Assembly (NCBI RefSeq): GCF_027627475.1
Contig: NZ_CP115484.1
Coordinates: forward strand, 867,501 to 931,500
Reading direction: 5' to 3'
Source of the DNA: Paenibacillus sp. SYP-B4298
GTDB taxonomy: Bacteria; Bacillota; Bacilli; Paenibacillales; Paenibacillaceae
Length of the DNA: 64,000 bases
Part shown: in pieces, positions 26,172-38,232 of the stretch
How the letters are laid out: each line of letters starts with the position of its first letter
Position numbering within the stretch: position 1 is the first letter of the stretch
Notes under the pieces: model-generated
What the model was told of the DNA's origin: nothing
What the model saw: the letters and a program-made list of their open reading frames with translations, nothing else
Database searches by the model: none
Made by a program: the position numbers and the translations under genes

Positions 26172-26482
26172 TACGCTTCATGCGGCTATGCCGCAGCAAG
26201 AGGCGATAGGATTCACAACGTTATATGCAGTAATTGAAAGAGGAAGCGCCGCCTATGCATGTCGCCAGTCAATGGCCGAGGCATGGCCCGCCAAGAACGG
26301 CAACAGCCGTTTAAGCTTGGATTCTAACGAAACGACAGATCGCAGGTGAGCCAGCGGCTCCATGTTAATCGACGCTCTGTAGTTTCATTAGATTTCGAAA
26401 GGCTGCGCTTGAGGCGGTAGCGCTCAGGAATCGTTATAGGATGCTTGCAATGCTTCACGTACAGAAAGGAGATGCTTGACAG

Positions 26483-27373
26483 ATGAATACAGCAAAACCA
26501 GGGCTCTCGATTCGAGCCAAATCGGCGATGACCGGCTGGAGTTTCGTCATAATAGCCGTCGTCATGATCGCCGTTTTTTACTTTTATCCGATGATTCAAG
26601 CCTTAATCCTGTCGTTCCAGACGGGGGCCGGCTCCAACCTGAGCTTTAATGGACTGGACAACTACAAGCGGCTGTTCACCGATCAGACGTTCCGTGCCGC
26701 ACTGGTGAATACATTTATCTACCTGATTGTTCAGGTGCCAATCATGATTGTGCTGTCGATGTTCTTGTCCGTATTGCTTAATGATAGCAAGCTGAAGCTG
26801 AAGGGCTTCTTCCGTATGGCGATCTTCTTGCCATGTGTAACCTCGCTTGTAGCGTATTCCGTTATCTTCAAATATCTGTTTGCCGGAGACGGCCTGATCA
26901 ACCAGACGTTGCTCAATATTCACCTGATCTCCCAGCCGATCGGCTGGCTGACCGATCCCTTCTGGGCCAAGATAACGATTATTATCGCCATTACGTGGAG
27001 ATGGACGGGCTACAATATGATCTTCTATCTGTCCGCTCTGCAAAATATCGATAATTCCATCTATGAAGCAGCCCGGATCGACGGCGCCTCGTCGGTACGC
27101 CAGTTCTTCAGCATTACCGTTCCGCTGCTCAAGCCGATCATTCTGTTCACGTCGATTACCTCGACGATCGGAACACTGCAACTGTTCGATGAGGTCATGA
27201 ACATTACGAAGGGCGGCCCAGGCAATTCGACGCTCTCGATCTCGCAGTACATCTACAATCTGTCATTCAAGTACACGCCGGACTTCGGCTATGCGGCAAC
27301 TGTCTCGTATTCGATCGTGATTCTGATCGTGCTGTTGTCCATCATTCAGTTTAAAGCGGCAGGTGAAAAATAA
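26483..27373 (+). CDS. Sugar ABC transporter permease, MalF type
   Basis: A 296-aa inner-membrane permease with six expected membrane segments. The EAA loop near residues 193-212 reads YEAARIDGASSVRQFFSITVPLLKP, in the form used by CUT1 carbohydrate importers to dock the ATPase. AAAGGAG precedes the ATG. The stop overlaps the next start (TAATG), so the two permeases are translationally coupled. With the lipoprotein upstream it imports the sugar cleaved by the downstream GH2 enzyme. Confidence 0.92.
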   Translation: MNTAKPGLSIRAKSAMTGWSFVIIAVVMIAVFYFYPMIQALILSFQTGAGSNLSFNGLDNYKRLFTDQTFRAALVNTFIYLIVQVPIMIVLSMFLSVLLNDSKLKLKGFFRMAIFLPCVTSLVAYSVIFKYLFAGDGLINQTLLNIHLISQPIGWLTDPFWAKITIIIAITWRWTGYNMIFYLSALQNIDNSIYEAARIDGASSVRQFFSITVPLLKPIILFTSITSTIGTLQLFDEVMNITKGGPGNSTLSISQYIYNLSFKYTPDFGYAATVSYSIVILIVLLSIIQFKAAGEK

Positions 27374-28197
27374 TGGCTAAACTCAAACGAATATTTACGT
27401 ACTTGTTTCTTAGCTTGACGGCGTTTATCTCGATCTTCCCGTTTATTTGGATGATTGTCAGTGCGACTAACCCATCGGTTGAGGTCACGCGCGGGCGATT
27501 GCTGCCTGGCAGCCATCTGATGACGAACTTCAACAATCTGCTTGATTCGGTCGATCTGGTGCCATCTCTGCTGAACTCGGCCAAGATCTCCGTCTCCACG
27601 ACACTGCTGTCGCTGCTGATCGCTTCGCTGGCAGGCTACGGTTTTGAGGTATACCGCAGTAAGGCCAAGGATATTGTGTTCACAATTCTGTTGTTGTCGA
27701 TGATGATTCCATTTGCGGCGCTGATGGTGCCGTTATACCGGATGTTTGCTTCCATCTCTCAGCAATTTCCGATGATCGGGATCGATACGCTGACCTCTGT
27801 TGTGCTGCCTACGGTGACCACGGCGTTCCTGATCTTCTTCTTCCGCCAGAGTACCAAGATGTTTCCGAAGGATATGCTGGAGGCAGGAAGAATTGACGGC
27901 TTGAGTGAACTTGGATTATTCTTTAAGGTATATGTACCGACGATGAAGACAACCTATGCAGCCGCTTCGATCATTACCTTCATGGCTAGCTGGAATAATT
28001 ACCTCTGGCCACTGATCGTGCTGCAATCGCAGGAGAATCGGACAATTCCGCTGCTGATCTCCACACTCGGCTCCAGCTATTCGCCGGATTACGGGATGAT
28101 CATGACAGCGATTGTCATTGCAACGCTCCCAACAGCGCTTGTGTTCTTCCTCATGCAGCGCCATTTCGTGGCCGGGATGGTCGGTGCGGTAAAATAA
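27373..28197 (+). CDS. Sugar ABC transporter permease, MalG type
   Basis: A 274-aa permease of the CUT1 family. It has an N-terminal membrane segment, TNPSVEVTRGRLLPG, and an EAA loop (LEAGRIDGLSELGLFFKVYVP near residues 175-195). It starts within the stop codon of the first permease and ends 18 bp before the beta-galactosidase, so all are one operon. No ATPase gene follows. Confidence 0.92.
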   Translation: MAKLKRIFTYLFLSLTAFISIFPFIWMIVSATNPSVEVTRGRLLPGSHLMTNFNNLLDSVDLVPSLLNSAKISVSTTLLSLLIASLAGYGFEVYRSKAKDIVFTILLLSMMIPFAALMVPLYRMFASISQQFPMIGIDTLTSVVLPTVTTAFLIFFFRQSTKMFPKDMLEAGRIDGLSELGLFFKVYVPTMKTTYAAASIITFMASWNNYLWPLIVLQSQENRTIPLLISTLGSSYSPDYGMIMTAIVIATLPTALVFFLMQRHFVAGMVGAVK

Positions 28198-31248
<3,051 letters not shown>

Positions 31249-31275
31249 GACAGTCAGAAGGATGCAAGACGAAGA

Positions 31276-31314
31276 AGCAGGAGAGCGCAGTCAAGTCGCT
31301 CTCCTGCTTTTTTG
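31276..31314 (+). terminator. Terminator after beta-galactosidase
   Basis: A 12-bp perfect stem, AGCAGGAGAGCG and CGCTCTCCTGCT, followed by TTTTTT. Confidence 0.9.
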
Positions 31315-31331
31315 TGTTATGTCCAAGGTGG

Positions 31332-31360
31332 GATATTATGCTTGTTATGGTGCCATACTA
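31332..31360 (+). promoter_or_regulatory. Possible forespore (sigma-G type) promoter of the ger operon
   Basis: CATACTA at 31354-31360 fits the sigma-G -10 pattern and lies 34 bp before the first ger gene. The -35 region (GGATATTATG) is only a weak match. Forespore expression is expected for ger operons. Confidence 0.35.
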
Positions 31361-31394
31361 ACGCTAATTCCTATCCTATCCGTTGAGGTGCGCT

Positions 31395-33038
31395 ATGCAG
31401 AATGTATATCAGACAAGTCCGCCGCTCACTCCCTCATCGCCTGTACCAGCAGACCTGTCCTCTGCGCTTCAAGAGATTCAGGGCACACTGGGCAGCTCCA
31501 GCGATCTGGTGATGAAGACGTTCACTTGTCTCAAGCGTTGGCCAGCGGCACTCGTCTATATGGACGGATTTGTCGATCAGCAGCTTCTTCATGAATCGAT
31601 ACTGCGCTCGCTTCTGCGTCGTGATGATGAGGTCTCCAGGCTGATTCAGCTTCGTGATGATGAGCGATTAAGCTATATTGAGCATGAAGTTCTGATCGCC
31701 GCGGACACGAAGCGAATCGATACGATGGGCGCTCTGTTCACGGATCTGATGTCAGGCTGTGTGATGCTGCTGTTGGATGATTCGGCCGTCGTGCTGCGGA
31801 TCGGTGCTGTCGGCTGGGAGGATCGCAGCATCAGCGAGCCGAATTCACAGGCTGTGGTGCGCGGGCCGATGGAAGGCTTCAATGAAAATCTGCGGACGAA
31901 TATGACGCTTATTCGTCGCAGAATCAAGGACCCTGAGCTGTGGACCGAGACACGTGAGATTGGAAGAGTCACCAAAACCTCGGTTGCAATCGTCTTTCAT
32001 CGCCAGATTGCCGATGCCTCCGTCGTAGAGGAGGTGAGGCGGCGGCTGGATAAGATCGATATTGACGGTATTCTGGAGAGCGGCTACATTGAGGAATTTA
32101 TTCAGGATACACAGCGCACCATCTTCCCGACGGTATACAACAGCGAACGTCCTGATACCGTTGCAGCAGCGCTGCTGGAAGGCCGAGTCGCGATCCTTGT
32201 GGACGGAACCCCGTTTGTCCTGCTCGTTCCCGCGCTGTTCGTCCAGTTCTTCCAATCCGCGGAGGATTACTACCAGCGCGCGGACATCAGCACGCTGCTG
32301 CGGATCATTCGGTATCTGGCTTTTTTTATTGCCATGCTGGCGCCTTCATTCTATATCGCGATCTCGACCTTTCATCAGGAGATGCTGCCAACCAGCCTGC
32401 TAATCAGTGTAGCGGCTCAGCGGGAGGGTGTGCCGTTTCCTGCTTTTATGGAGGCATTGCTTATGGAGGTGACCTATGAGATATTGCGGGAGGCGGGGGT
32501 TCGTATCCCCAAGACGGTCGGTCAGGCGGTGTCCATCGTCGGCACACTCGTCATCGGTCAAGCTGCAGTCGATGCGGGTGTCGTGTCCGCAGCAATGGTC
32601 ATCATCGTGTCGATCACAGCGATCTCCAGCTATGTCATCCCGGAGAACGGTTTGTCTATCTCGGTACGCATCATCCGGTTCGTGCTTATGGCGCTTGCAG
32701 CGAGCTTTGGCTTATTTGGGATATTGCTCGGGTTGCTCATGCTGTGCATCCATCTGACCAGTCTTCGCTCGTTCGGCGTATCGTATATGAGTCCGTATGG
32801 TCCATTTGTAGCCGGGAATATGAAGGATACGTTCTACCGCGTACCCTGGCCTGCGATGCGAACCCGACCAGCGACCGCCAATCCGCAAAATGTGCACCGT
32901 CAAGGGATAGACATACAGCATCAACATCGGGAAAGCGGGGAGAGCTATGGAGCGTCTGCAACTAATAGGGAAGCTGGCAGTGGTGACAGGGCTGTTGCTG
33001 ACGTTGACAGGCTGTTGGGGGCGACACGAGCTGAATGA
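31395..33038 (+). CDS. Germinant receptor A subunit, GerA family
   Basis: A 547-aa inner-membrane protein of spores. The N-terminal cytoplasmic half has RGPMEGFNENLRTNMTLIRRR. The membrane half starts near residue 300 and carries TFHQEMLPTSLLISVAAQ, PFPAFMEALLMEVTYEILRE and the GQAVSIVGTLVIGQAAVDAG signature. With the B and C subunits it forms a nutrient receptor that triggers germination. ATG 31395 is preferred over an upstream in-frame TTG because TGAGGTG lies about 5 nt before it. It overlaps the C-subunit gene by 92 bp in another frame. Its short N-terminus lacks the QDS repeats of the gene at 1-1351. Confidence 0.94.
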   Translation: MQNVYQTSPPLTPSSPVPADLSSALQEIQGTLGSSSDLVMKTFTCLKRWPAALVYMDGFVDQQLLHESILRSLLRRDDEVSRLIQLRDDERLSYIEHEVLIAADTKRIDTMGALFTDLMSGCVMLLLDDSAVVLRIGAVGWEDRSISEPNSQAVVRGPMEGFNENLRTNMTLIRRRIKDPELWTETREIGRVTKTSVAIVFHRQIADASVVEEVRRRLDKIDIDGILESGYIEEFIQDTQRTIFPTVYNSERPDTVAAALLEGRVAILVDGTPFVLLVPALFVQFFQSAEDYYQRADISTLLRIIRYLAFFIAMLAPSFYIAISTFHQEMLPTSLLISVAAQREGVPFPAFMEALLMEVTYEILREAGVRIPKTVGQAVSIVGTLVIGQAAVDAGVVSAAMVIIVSITAISSYVIPENGLSISVRIIRFVLMALAASFGLFGILLGLLMLCIHLTSLRSFGVSYMSPYGPFVAGNMKDTFYRVPWPAMRTRPATANPQNVHRQGIDIQHQHRESGESYGASATNREAGSGDRAVADVDRLLGATRAE

Positions 33039-34161
33039 TCTGGCTATTGTTCTTGGACTGGGTGTGGATCAGGCCGGTGATGAGATCAAGGTGACGGCTC
33101 AGGTCGTCATTCCTTCAGGAGTAAGCTCCAATCAGAATAAAATATCGGCCGCCCCGGTAACGGTCTTTAACGCTACGGCACCAACCCTGTTCGAGGCGAT
33201 TCGCAAGCTAACCGTCAGCAGTCCGCGCATTGCCTTCCTGTCTCATATTCGGGTGCTCGTATTCGGAGAGCAGTTCGCCAGGGAGAAGGGGATTGGCGAA
33301 GTGCTGGACGGGATGATGCGCGATCCGCGTGTCCGACCTGATTATTATGTGACGGTCGCTCGTCGCACAACCGCAGAATCAGTGCTGTCTGTACTGTCCA
33401 TGCTAGAGAAAATCCCTGCTGACAAGCTGTACAAGTCGTTGGATGCATCGGCAACAACCTGGGCGCCGACCACAACGGTGAATGCGGATCGGCTGATGGA
33501 GGATATGATTGGGCCTGGTCATTCCGCAGTCGTGGCAGGAGTTGAGATCAGAGGGAATAGGGGAGGTATTAACAGCAACAACAATCTGACGGGTGTGAAG
33601 CCTGAAGCACAGCTTGTAATGAACGGCCTGGGCGTCTTCCGCAAGGATAAGCTGATAGGGTGGCTGAGCGAGGTGGAGTCCAAAGGATACAATTACATAC
33701 GTGACCAGGTCGATTCCACTATGGGACATATCCGCTGTGAGGAGGACAAGGGCTATATTGCTCTGAACACATTGCGCTCCAATACGAAGATCAAGACGAC
33801 GATGAATGCGCAGTCCAAGCCGCAATTTCATGTCAAGGTGGAGACGGTGAGTGTGATCGCTTCAGTAGAATGCAAGCAGAGGATAGGGAGTATGGATGCG
33901 ATAACTGCGATGGAGAAGAAGGGCAGTGAGCAGACGAACAAGCTGATGAGAGAAGCGGTCAATACGGTCTTTCGGAAATATAAGGTAGATATATTCGGAT
34001 TCGGTCAGGAATTGGAGCACAAGTACCCAAAGCAGTGGGCGAAGCTGAAGGATAACTGGGAGGAGCAATTGAAGGATTTGAATATTCAATACGACACGAA
34101 GTTCATGATCAAGCGTGTGGGAACACTGGATGATTCCTTCCTGAAGCAGATTAAGGAGTAG
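32947..34161 (+). CDS. Germinant receptor C subunit, Ger(x)C lipoprotein
   Basis: A 404-aa lipoprotein with the lipobox LTGC at residues ~20-23 (LLTLTGCWGRHELNDLAIV), the WxRxELNDLxI start typical of Ger(x)C, and the C-terminal Ger(x)C domain. It sits on the outer face of the spore inner membrane as part of the receptor. The start lies inside the A-subunit gene; GGGGAG precedes it. The small D-type gene begins 3 bp after its stop. Confidence 0.94.
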   Translation: MERLQLIGKLAVVTGLLLTLTGCWGRHELNDLAIVLGLGVDQAGDEIKVTAQVVIPSGVSSNQNKISAAPVTVFNATAPTLFEAIRKLTVSSPRIAFLSHIRVLVFGEQFAREKGIGEVLDGMMRDPRVRPDYYVTVARRTTAESVLSVLSMLEKIPADKLYKSLDASATTWAPTTTVNADRLMEDMIGPGHSAVVAGVEIRGNRGGINSNNNLTGVKPEAQLVMNGLGVFRKDKLIGWLSEVESKGYNYIRDQVDSTMGHIRCEEDKGYIALNTLRSNTKIKTTMNAQSKPQFHVKVETVSVIASVECKQRIGSMDAITAMEKKGSEQTNKLMREAVNTVFRKYKVDIFGFGQELEHKYPKQWAKLKDNWEEQLKDLNIQYDTKFMIKRVGTLDDSFLKQIKE

Positions 34162-34164
34162 AGC

Positions 34165-34395
34165 ATGAGCACATATATCGCTGTAAGTGTGATAGCTGTT
34201 ATTATTGGCACGATCTATCTGCCGGAGCAGATTCGGCTGCGTCGGATGAAGGAAATTACGGTGTTCTTGCTGTATCTGCTAAGTGGGAGCGCGATGAGCA
34301 TTATCGCTATCGATCTGGAATCCGTGCCAAGTCCGCTGGAGTTTATCGTCTGGATCTATAAACCGGTGAATCAGATGCTGGGGGGATTATTTTAG
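34165..34395 (+). CDS. Small two-helix membrane protein of the ger operon (D-type subunit)
   Basis: A 76-aa protein with two hydrophobic segments, residues ~3-20 (YIAVSVIAVIIGTIYLP) and ~31-50 (TVFLLYLLSGSAMSIIAI). Its size, topology and place within a ger operon fit the D subunits described for some Bacillus receptors (GerKD, GerUD), which modulate receptor response. Starts 3 bp after the C gene and ends 17 bp before the B gene. The call rests on context and shape, not on a motif. Confidence 0.7.
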   Translation: MSTYIAVSVIAVIIGTIYLPEQIRLRRMKEITVFLLYLLSGSAMSIIAIDLESVPSPLEFIVWIYKPVNQMLGGLF

Positions 34396-34412
34396 TAGGG
34401 GAGGCAGAGGAC

Positions 34413-35534
34413 ATGTTGGAGCCAGGACGCATCAGTGTTCGGCAATTGATCGTAGTCATGCTGTTAATCCAGATCGGTGACATGATTCTGGTCTACCCGT
34501 CGTTAATAGCGGGCGCTGCACAACAGGACGCGTGGCTGGCCTCCTTGATCGGTATTCCCTTTGGCCTCTTCACGATCTGGATTATGCTGCAGTTATACAA
34601 GCAGGCTCCAGGCTTGACGCTGATTGAAGGGCTGAGCAAAATATTTGGCAAATGGATGGGCGGAATACTAGGGCTGTGGTACTTGTTTTACTTCATGGTT
34701 ATGGCGGCTACCATAGTTCGTGAAGCCGGAGATTTCCTGACCACGCAGATTCTTCCTGAGACTCCGATTCGGGTTATTCATCTGATCCTGGTTATTGTTC
34801 TGGTGTGGGGGATCATGCATGGGCTTGAAAGCTTGAGCCAGACAGGAGAGCTGCTCATCCCGATCGTCGTGATGTTCATAGCGATCCAGGTTATCTGTCT
34901 GCTGCCCCAGATCGAGGTGGCACGGCTGGAACCCGTATTCGCTTCAGGAGCGAGGAGCATTGCAGCAGGCGCTACGCTGGCAGTCGCATACCCGTTCGGA
35001 GAGCTGCTTCCGGTGCTCATGCTCATCCCATATGCGCTGAATCGCCCGCATCGAACACGGGACCTGCTGATGACCGCCCTCATCGGCTTTCTGATGCTGA
35101 CGATGATTGTGACCGTTGCGGTGATGGTGCTTGGTCCGTTTTTTACACAGCACAGTATTTATGCGTCCTTCATCTTGTCCCAGCGCATCAGTATCGGGAA
35201 CTTCCTGGAGCGAATCGAATCCGTGATGGCTACGATCTGGATTATCTCAACCTACTTCAAAGCGGTCATCTATTTCTATTGTTTTGTTCTCGGCTCCGCA
35301 CAGCTCTTCGCACTCCGCAGCTATCGCCCGATTATTGTGCCATCAGGGATGATCATCTTCGGCATGGCGATCATCATCGCACCGACCCTTACCTATTATC
35401 AGGTGATCGTGTCAAAGTACTGGATCTATTGGGATCTTACGTGCGCGCTGGTGGTTCCCCTGTGCGGGCTGCTTGTCTGCTATGTGCGCAAAAGGTGGAA
35501 GGGTCAGAGACTCGGCGAAAACTCCCGCCATTGA
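34413..35534 (+). CDS. Germinant receptor B subunit, GerAB/GerKB-type permease
   Basis: A 373-aa polytopic protein of the spore germination permease family (APC superfamily), with about ten membrane segments. Family segments include ISVRQLIVVMLLIQIGDMIL, EAGDFLTTQILPETP and AYPFGELLPVLMLI. The B subunit binds the nutrient germinant. GGGGAGGC precedes the ATG. It is the last gene of the operon; a promoter for the next gene follows 31 bp later. Confidence 0.94.
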   Translation: MLEPGRISVRQLIVVMLLIQIGDMILVYPSLIAGAAQQDAWLASLIGIPFGLFTIWIMLQLYKQAPGLTLIEGLSKIFGKWMGGILGLWYLFYFMVMAATIVREAGDFLTTQILPETPIRVIHLILVIVLVWGIMHGLESLSQTGELLIPIVVMFIAIQVICLLPQIEVARLEPVFASGARSIAAGATLAVAYPFGELLPVLMLIPYALNRPHRTRDLLMTALIGFLMLTMIVTVAVMVLGPFFTQHSIYASFILSQRISIGNFLERIESVMATIWIISTYFKAVIYFYCFVLGSAQLFALRSYRPIIVPSGMIIFGMAIIIAPTLTYYQVIVSKYWIYWDLTCALVVPLCGLLVCYVRKRWKGQRLGENSRH

Positions 35535-35535
35535 C

Positions 35536-35549
35536 ATGTTATATAACAT
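35536..35549. promoter_or_regulatory. Perfect 14-bp palindrome, candidate operator
   Basis: ATGTTATATAACAT reads the same on both strands. It sits 16 bp upstream of the -35 box of the next promoter. No regulator with a known matching site is assigned. Confidence 0.4.
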
Positions 35550-35565
35550 TAATGCGTAATGAATG

Positions 35566-35595
35566 TTGACATTATTTTTCTCTATCCTCTACAAT
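35566..35595 (+). promoter_or_regulatory. Sigma-A-type promoter of the glutamine amidotransferase gene
   Basis: TTGACA at 35566-35571 and TACAAT at 35590-35595 with 18-bp spacing, 77 bp before the start codon. Confidence 0.75.
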
Positions 35596-35672
35596 AGAAT
35601 GAAAAGCCGGGTGAATTGCGGCCGGCTGGCCGGCTGGCTGTGCTTGGCGACAGAGAAGGAGTGGGGAGAGAG

Positions 35673-36458
35673 ATGCGCTTATTGCTGCTGAAGCACTTCA
35701 GATTCGATAGAGAGACAGCGATTACGGATTGGGCGGCAGCCAAGGGGCATACGTTCGCGCTGCTGTATCCGCCAGATGATGAGACGTATCCTGAACATGA
35801 CAGCTATGAGCTGCTGGTCATCCTGGGCGGACCGATGAGTGTATACGAGGAGAAGCTGTACCCCTGGCTGACGGAGGAGAAGCAATTCGTTCGTGAGGCG
35901 CTGCAGAGGGGGAAGCTGGTGCTGGGCATCTGCTTCGGTGCACAGATGCTGGCTGAGTTGCTCGGCTCCAGGGTGTATCGCAATGCTTATAAGGAGATTG
36001 GCTGGCATAAGATAGAGCGCACCACAGCGGAACACCCGCTGCTCTCACAGCTTCCACAGCAGTTCTATTCCTTTCAATGGCATGGGGACTGCTTCGATCT
36101 ACCTGAGGGGGCGGTGCGGCTGGCGGGGTCTGAAGCCTGTACCAATCAGGCGTTTGCCTATGGCAACAGGGTAGCGGGTCTGCAATTCCATCTCGAAGCT
36201 CATCCCGAGGCAATCGGGGAGATGCTCTCCTGCTGGAGCAGCGAGCTTGTCGAGGCGCCATATATTCAGCCCGCCGCACACATCACCGCTGAGCTGGCGA
36301 GGAGCGAGCAGTCTTTTGCCATGCTGGCGCGGGTGCTGGATCAGCTTGCTGCGGTCGGGCAGACGGATCAGGAAAGTAGGCGGGCGGAACAATCGGCCGG
36401 ACAGGCGGAGCAGCAGAGCGGTGTGCCCCACGAGGCTCAGGCTGCCCCTGGGGCCTAG
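35673..36458 (+). CDS. Class I glutamine amidotransferase-like protein
   Basis: A 261-aa protein with a complete class I GATase domain in residues ~1-190. It has ILGGPMSVYEE, the nucleophile elbow GICFGAQML, and LQFHLEAHPE supplying the catalytic His and Glu. Proteins of this free-standing GMP-synthase-like type hydrolyse glutamine or gamma-glutamyl compounds; the acceptor is unknown. The last ~40 residues are a Gln/Glu/Ala-rich tail of low complexity. ATG 35673 follows GGAGTGGGGAGAG. It has its own promoter and converges with the lactonase gene. Confidence 0.85.
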   Translation: MRLLLLKHFRFDRETAITDWAAAKGHTFALLYPPDDETYPEHDSYELLVILGGPMSVYEEKLYPWLTEEKQFVREALQRGKLVLGICFGAQMLAELLGSRVYRNAYKEIGWHKIERTTAEHPLLSQLPQQFYSFQWHGDCFDLPEGAVRLAGSEACTNQAFAYGNRVAGLQFHLEAHPEAIGEMLSCWSSELVEAPYIQPAAHITAELARSEQSFAMLARVLDQLAAVGQTDQESRRAEQSAGQAEQQSGVPHEAQAAPGA

Positions 36459-36609
36459 CCCTCTCCCTGCTGACAGCTTGGTTCGATGAAGCGCAGAAGG
36501 AGGAGGGAGAAATTGCAGGAGTGGCTTCTAAGATGCAACGCATGTGGTTCAACCGACCGCCGTCTTGCAGCAATGCATCACGCGCTGGGAGCTGTGCGCG
36601 GTGCGGCCC

Positions 36610-36636
36610 AAGCCCGCCTAAGAGACAGGCGGGCTT
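36610..36636. terminator. Hairpin between convergent genes
   Basis: AAGCCCGCC and GGCGGGCTT form a 9-bp stem with an AAGAGACA-type loop, 20 bp after the lactonase stop on the minus strand. It has no clear T-run on either side. The rest of 36459-36655 holds no supported gene. Confidence 0.5.
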
Positions 36637-36655
36637 ACAGGCTAAGGCTATGGCA

Positions 36656-37726
36656 TCAGGCGTGAATATCGGCGAACTTGACACACACCGGCTTGGAGGC
36701 TGCCAGCTCATCGCCAGTAGGCTCCAGCTTGCCGCTATGCTCGTCACGCCTGAACGTGACGACATTATTGCCGTCGCGGTTAGCGGCGAGCAGGAAGCGG
36801 TTGTCGGGAGATAAGGCGAAGTTGCGCGGATGCCCACCGCCTGTGGAGACATGCTGAACCAGGCTTAATCGTCCGGTCTGCTGATCTACCGCATAGACGG
36901 CGATGCTGTCATGGCCGCGGTTGGAGCCGTACAGATAGCGGCCGTCCCTAGATAGATGAATGTCGGCGCATGCATTGTCCCCCTCGAAGCCTTCGGGCAG
37001 TGTGGAGACGGTCTGAAGCTCCGTCAGCTTTCCTTGCTCGGCATCATAGTGGAAGGCAGTGATTGTGGCGCTCAGTTCATTAATGAGATAGCCGTAAGGC
37101 TGGGTCGGGTGGAAGGCGAAGTGCCGCGGTCCCGAGCCAGGTGTTACGGACACCTCGCTCTGCAGGCTCAGCTTTCCCTCCGCAGCATTCAGGCGATAGA
37201 CGAATACCTTGTCGAGTCCCAGATCACAGGCGACAGCGAAGCGGTTGCCCGGAGCGATGAAGACGGAATGCGTTCTGGCCTGGCTCTGCACAGGAAGGAG
37301 GCTGGAGCCGTGATGCTGCAGCACATCGGATGCTGGCGCGATCGTACCGTCCTCGCGAAGCAAGGATACGCCAACCAGTCCGCCGTGGTAGCTGGAGACG
37401 ATGATGCAGGAGCGCGTCTCGTCCAGTGTAATATGGCAGGTGGGCGCCTGTACTGTCGGTACCTTTTGCAGCAGCTTCAGCCTGCCGTTAGCCGGATCAA
37501 TCTCATAAGCGGCGGCTGCGGCGGTGCGCTTGCCCTGCTCGTCCGTCTCGTCCAGTATTGCGTAGAGTCGCCGCTTGGTCGCATCGATGTCCAGAAAGGT
37601 CGGATTGGACAGCCCCTCTACCTCTTGAATAAGCTCCAGCCTTCCTGTATCCGGGTCATACGCACAGACGCGCAGACCCGGCTCGGAAGGCGCAGCATAC
37701 GAACCGATATAAGCATACATTGTCAT
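36656..37726 (-). CDS. Lactonase-family seven-bladed beta-propeller (6-phosphogluconolactonase type)
   Basis: A 356-aa protein of the YkgB/Pgl lactonase family, which in known members hydrolyses 6-phosphogluconolactone in the pentose phosphate pathway. Repeated blade motifs are visible: NPTFLDIDATKRRLYAI, CHITLDETRSCIIVSSY, GPRHFAFHPTQPYGYLINE, DIHLSRDGRYLYGSNRGHD and HPRNFALSPDNRFLLAANRD. ATG 37726 is chosen because GGGGTG lies about 10 nt upstream; a longer frame to 37780 has no ribosome site. It is monocistronic and convergent with the amidotransferase gene. Confidence 0.88.
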   Translation of the reverse strand: MTMYAYIGSYAAPSEPGLRVCAYDPDTGRLELIQEVEGLSNPTFLDIDATKRRLYAILDETDEQGKRTAAAAAYEIDPANGRLKLLQKVPTVQAPTCHITLDETRSCIIVSSYHGGLVGVSLLREDGTIAPASDVLQHHGSSLLPVQSQARTHSVFIAPGNRFAVACDLGLDKVFVYRLNAAEGKLSLQSEVSVTPGSGPRHFAFHPTQPYGYLINELSATITAFHYDAEQGKLTELQTVSTLPEGFEGDNACADIHLSRDGRYLYGSNRGHDSIAVYAVDQQTGRLSLVQHVSTGGGHPRNFALSPDNRFLLAANRDGNNVVTFRRDEHSGKLEPTGDELAASKPVCVKFADIHA

Positions 37727-37994
37727 GATTAATAACACCCCATACATACGTTCTGAGGATGACGAGCATCCTTTGGTCAATTATCGCAAAAATCATGCAT
37801 TCAGGCAAATCACGTAGCGAATACGGCGGGTGGGCATATTGGCGAAAAAAATCAAGTTTTTGCACAATGAATTATATTGAATGTTGCCTGAAATGCGCCT
37901 ATCATTATAAGTGTTCACTTTGGCGGAAGGCAGCGACGGAAGGCAGAGCTGGGTATTCTTGCTATATGCTTAGCCTGCTAGATGTTAGCAATTT

Positions 37995-38013
37995 AATTGT
38001 AAGCGCTTTACAG
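37995..38013. promoter_or_regulatory. Near-palindrome resembling a CcpA cre site
   Basis: TGTAAGCGCTTTACA lies about 220 bp upstream of the SLH gene. It looks like a cre operator but carries one extra T relative to the 14-bp consensus, so CcpA binding is doubtful. It is the only such site seen before the cellulose locus. Confidence 0.35.
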
Positions 38014-38089
38014 TAAGTCTTATGGTATTTCTTGCGTCGGAGTCGCTCTGCTGTAAGTAGTATTGTGGCGGCTTCAACTGGCGTGAGCC

Positions 38090-38171
38090 ACAGGCTGCAA
38101 CTGGGAGCAGGAAGCTCCATAAGCGGAATGGAGCCCGCTGCGCCGACCAGTGCAGCTCGGCTTCAGCCTGT
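38090..38171 (+). other. Long structured element in the 5' region of the SLH gene
   Basis: Nested inverted repeats: ACAGGCTG (38090-38097) with CAGCCTGT (38164-38171), CTGCAACTGG with CCAGTGCAG inside, and GCTCCAT (38114-38120) with ATGGAGC (38128-38134) at the tip. As RNA this would form an extended hairpin ending 61 nt before the start codon. It does not match a riboswitch class that I can recall. Confidence 0.45.
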
Positions 38172-38232
38172 ATCTGACCTGCTGTTCTTGCCATCATGCA
38201 ACCTCAACGCTATCTATGAAAGGACGAGACAA

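Noticed and set aside
37995-38013. A functional CcpA site before the SLH gene
   Set aside because: The palindrome has one base too many for the cre consensus; listed as a feature with low confidence only.
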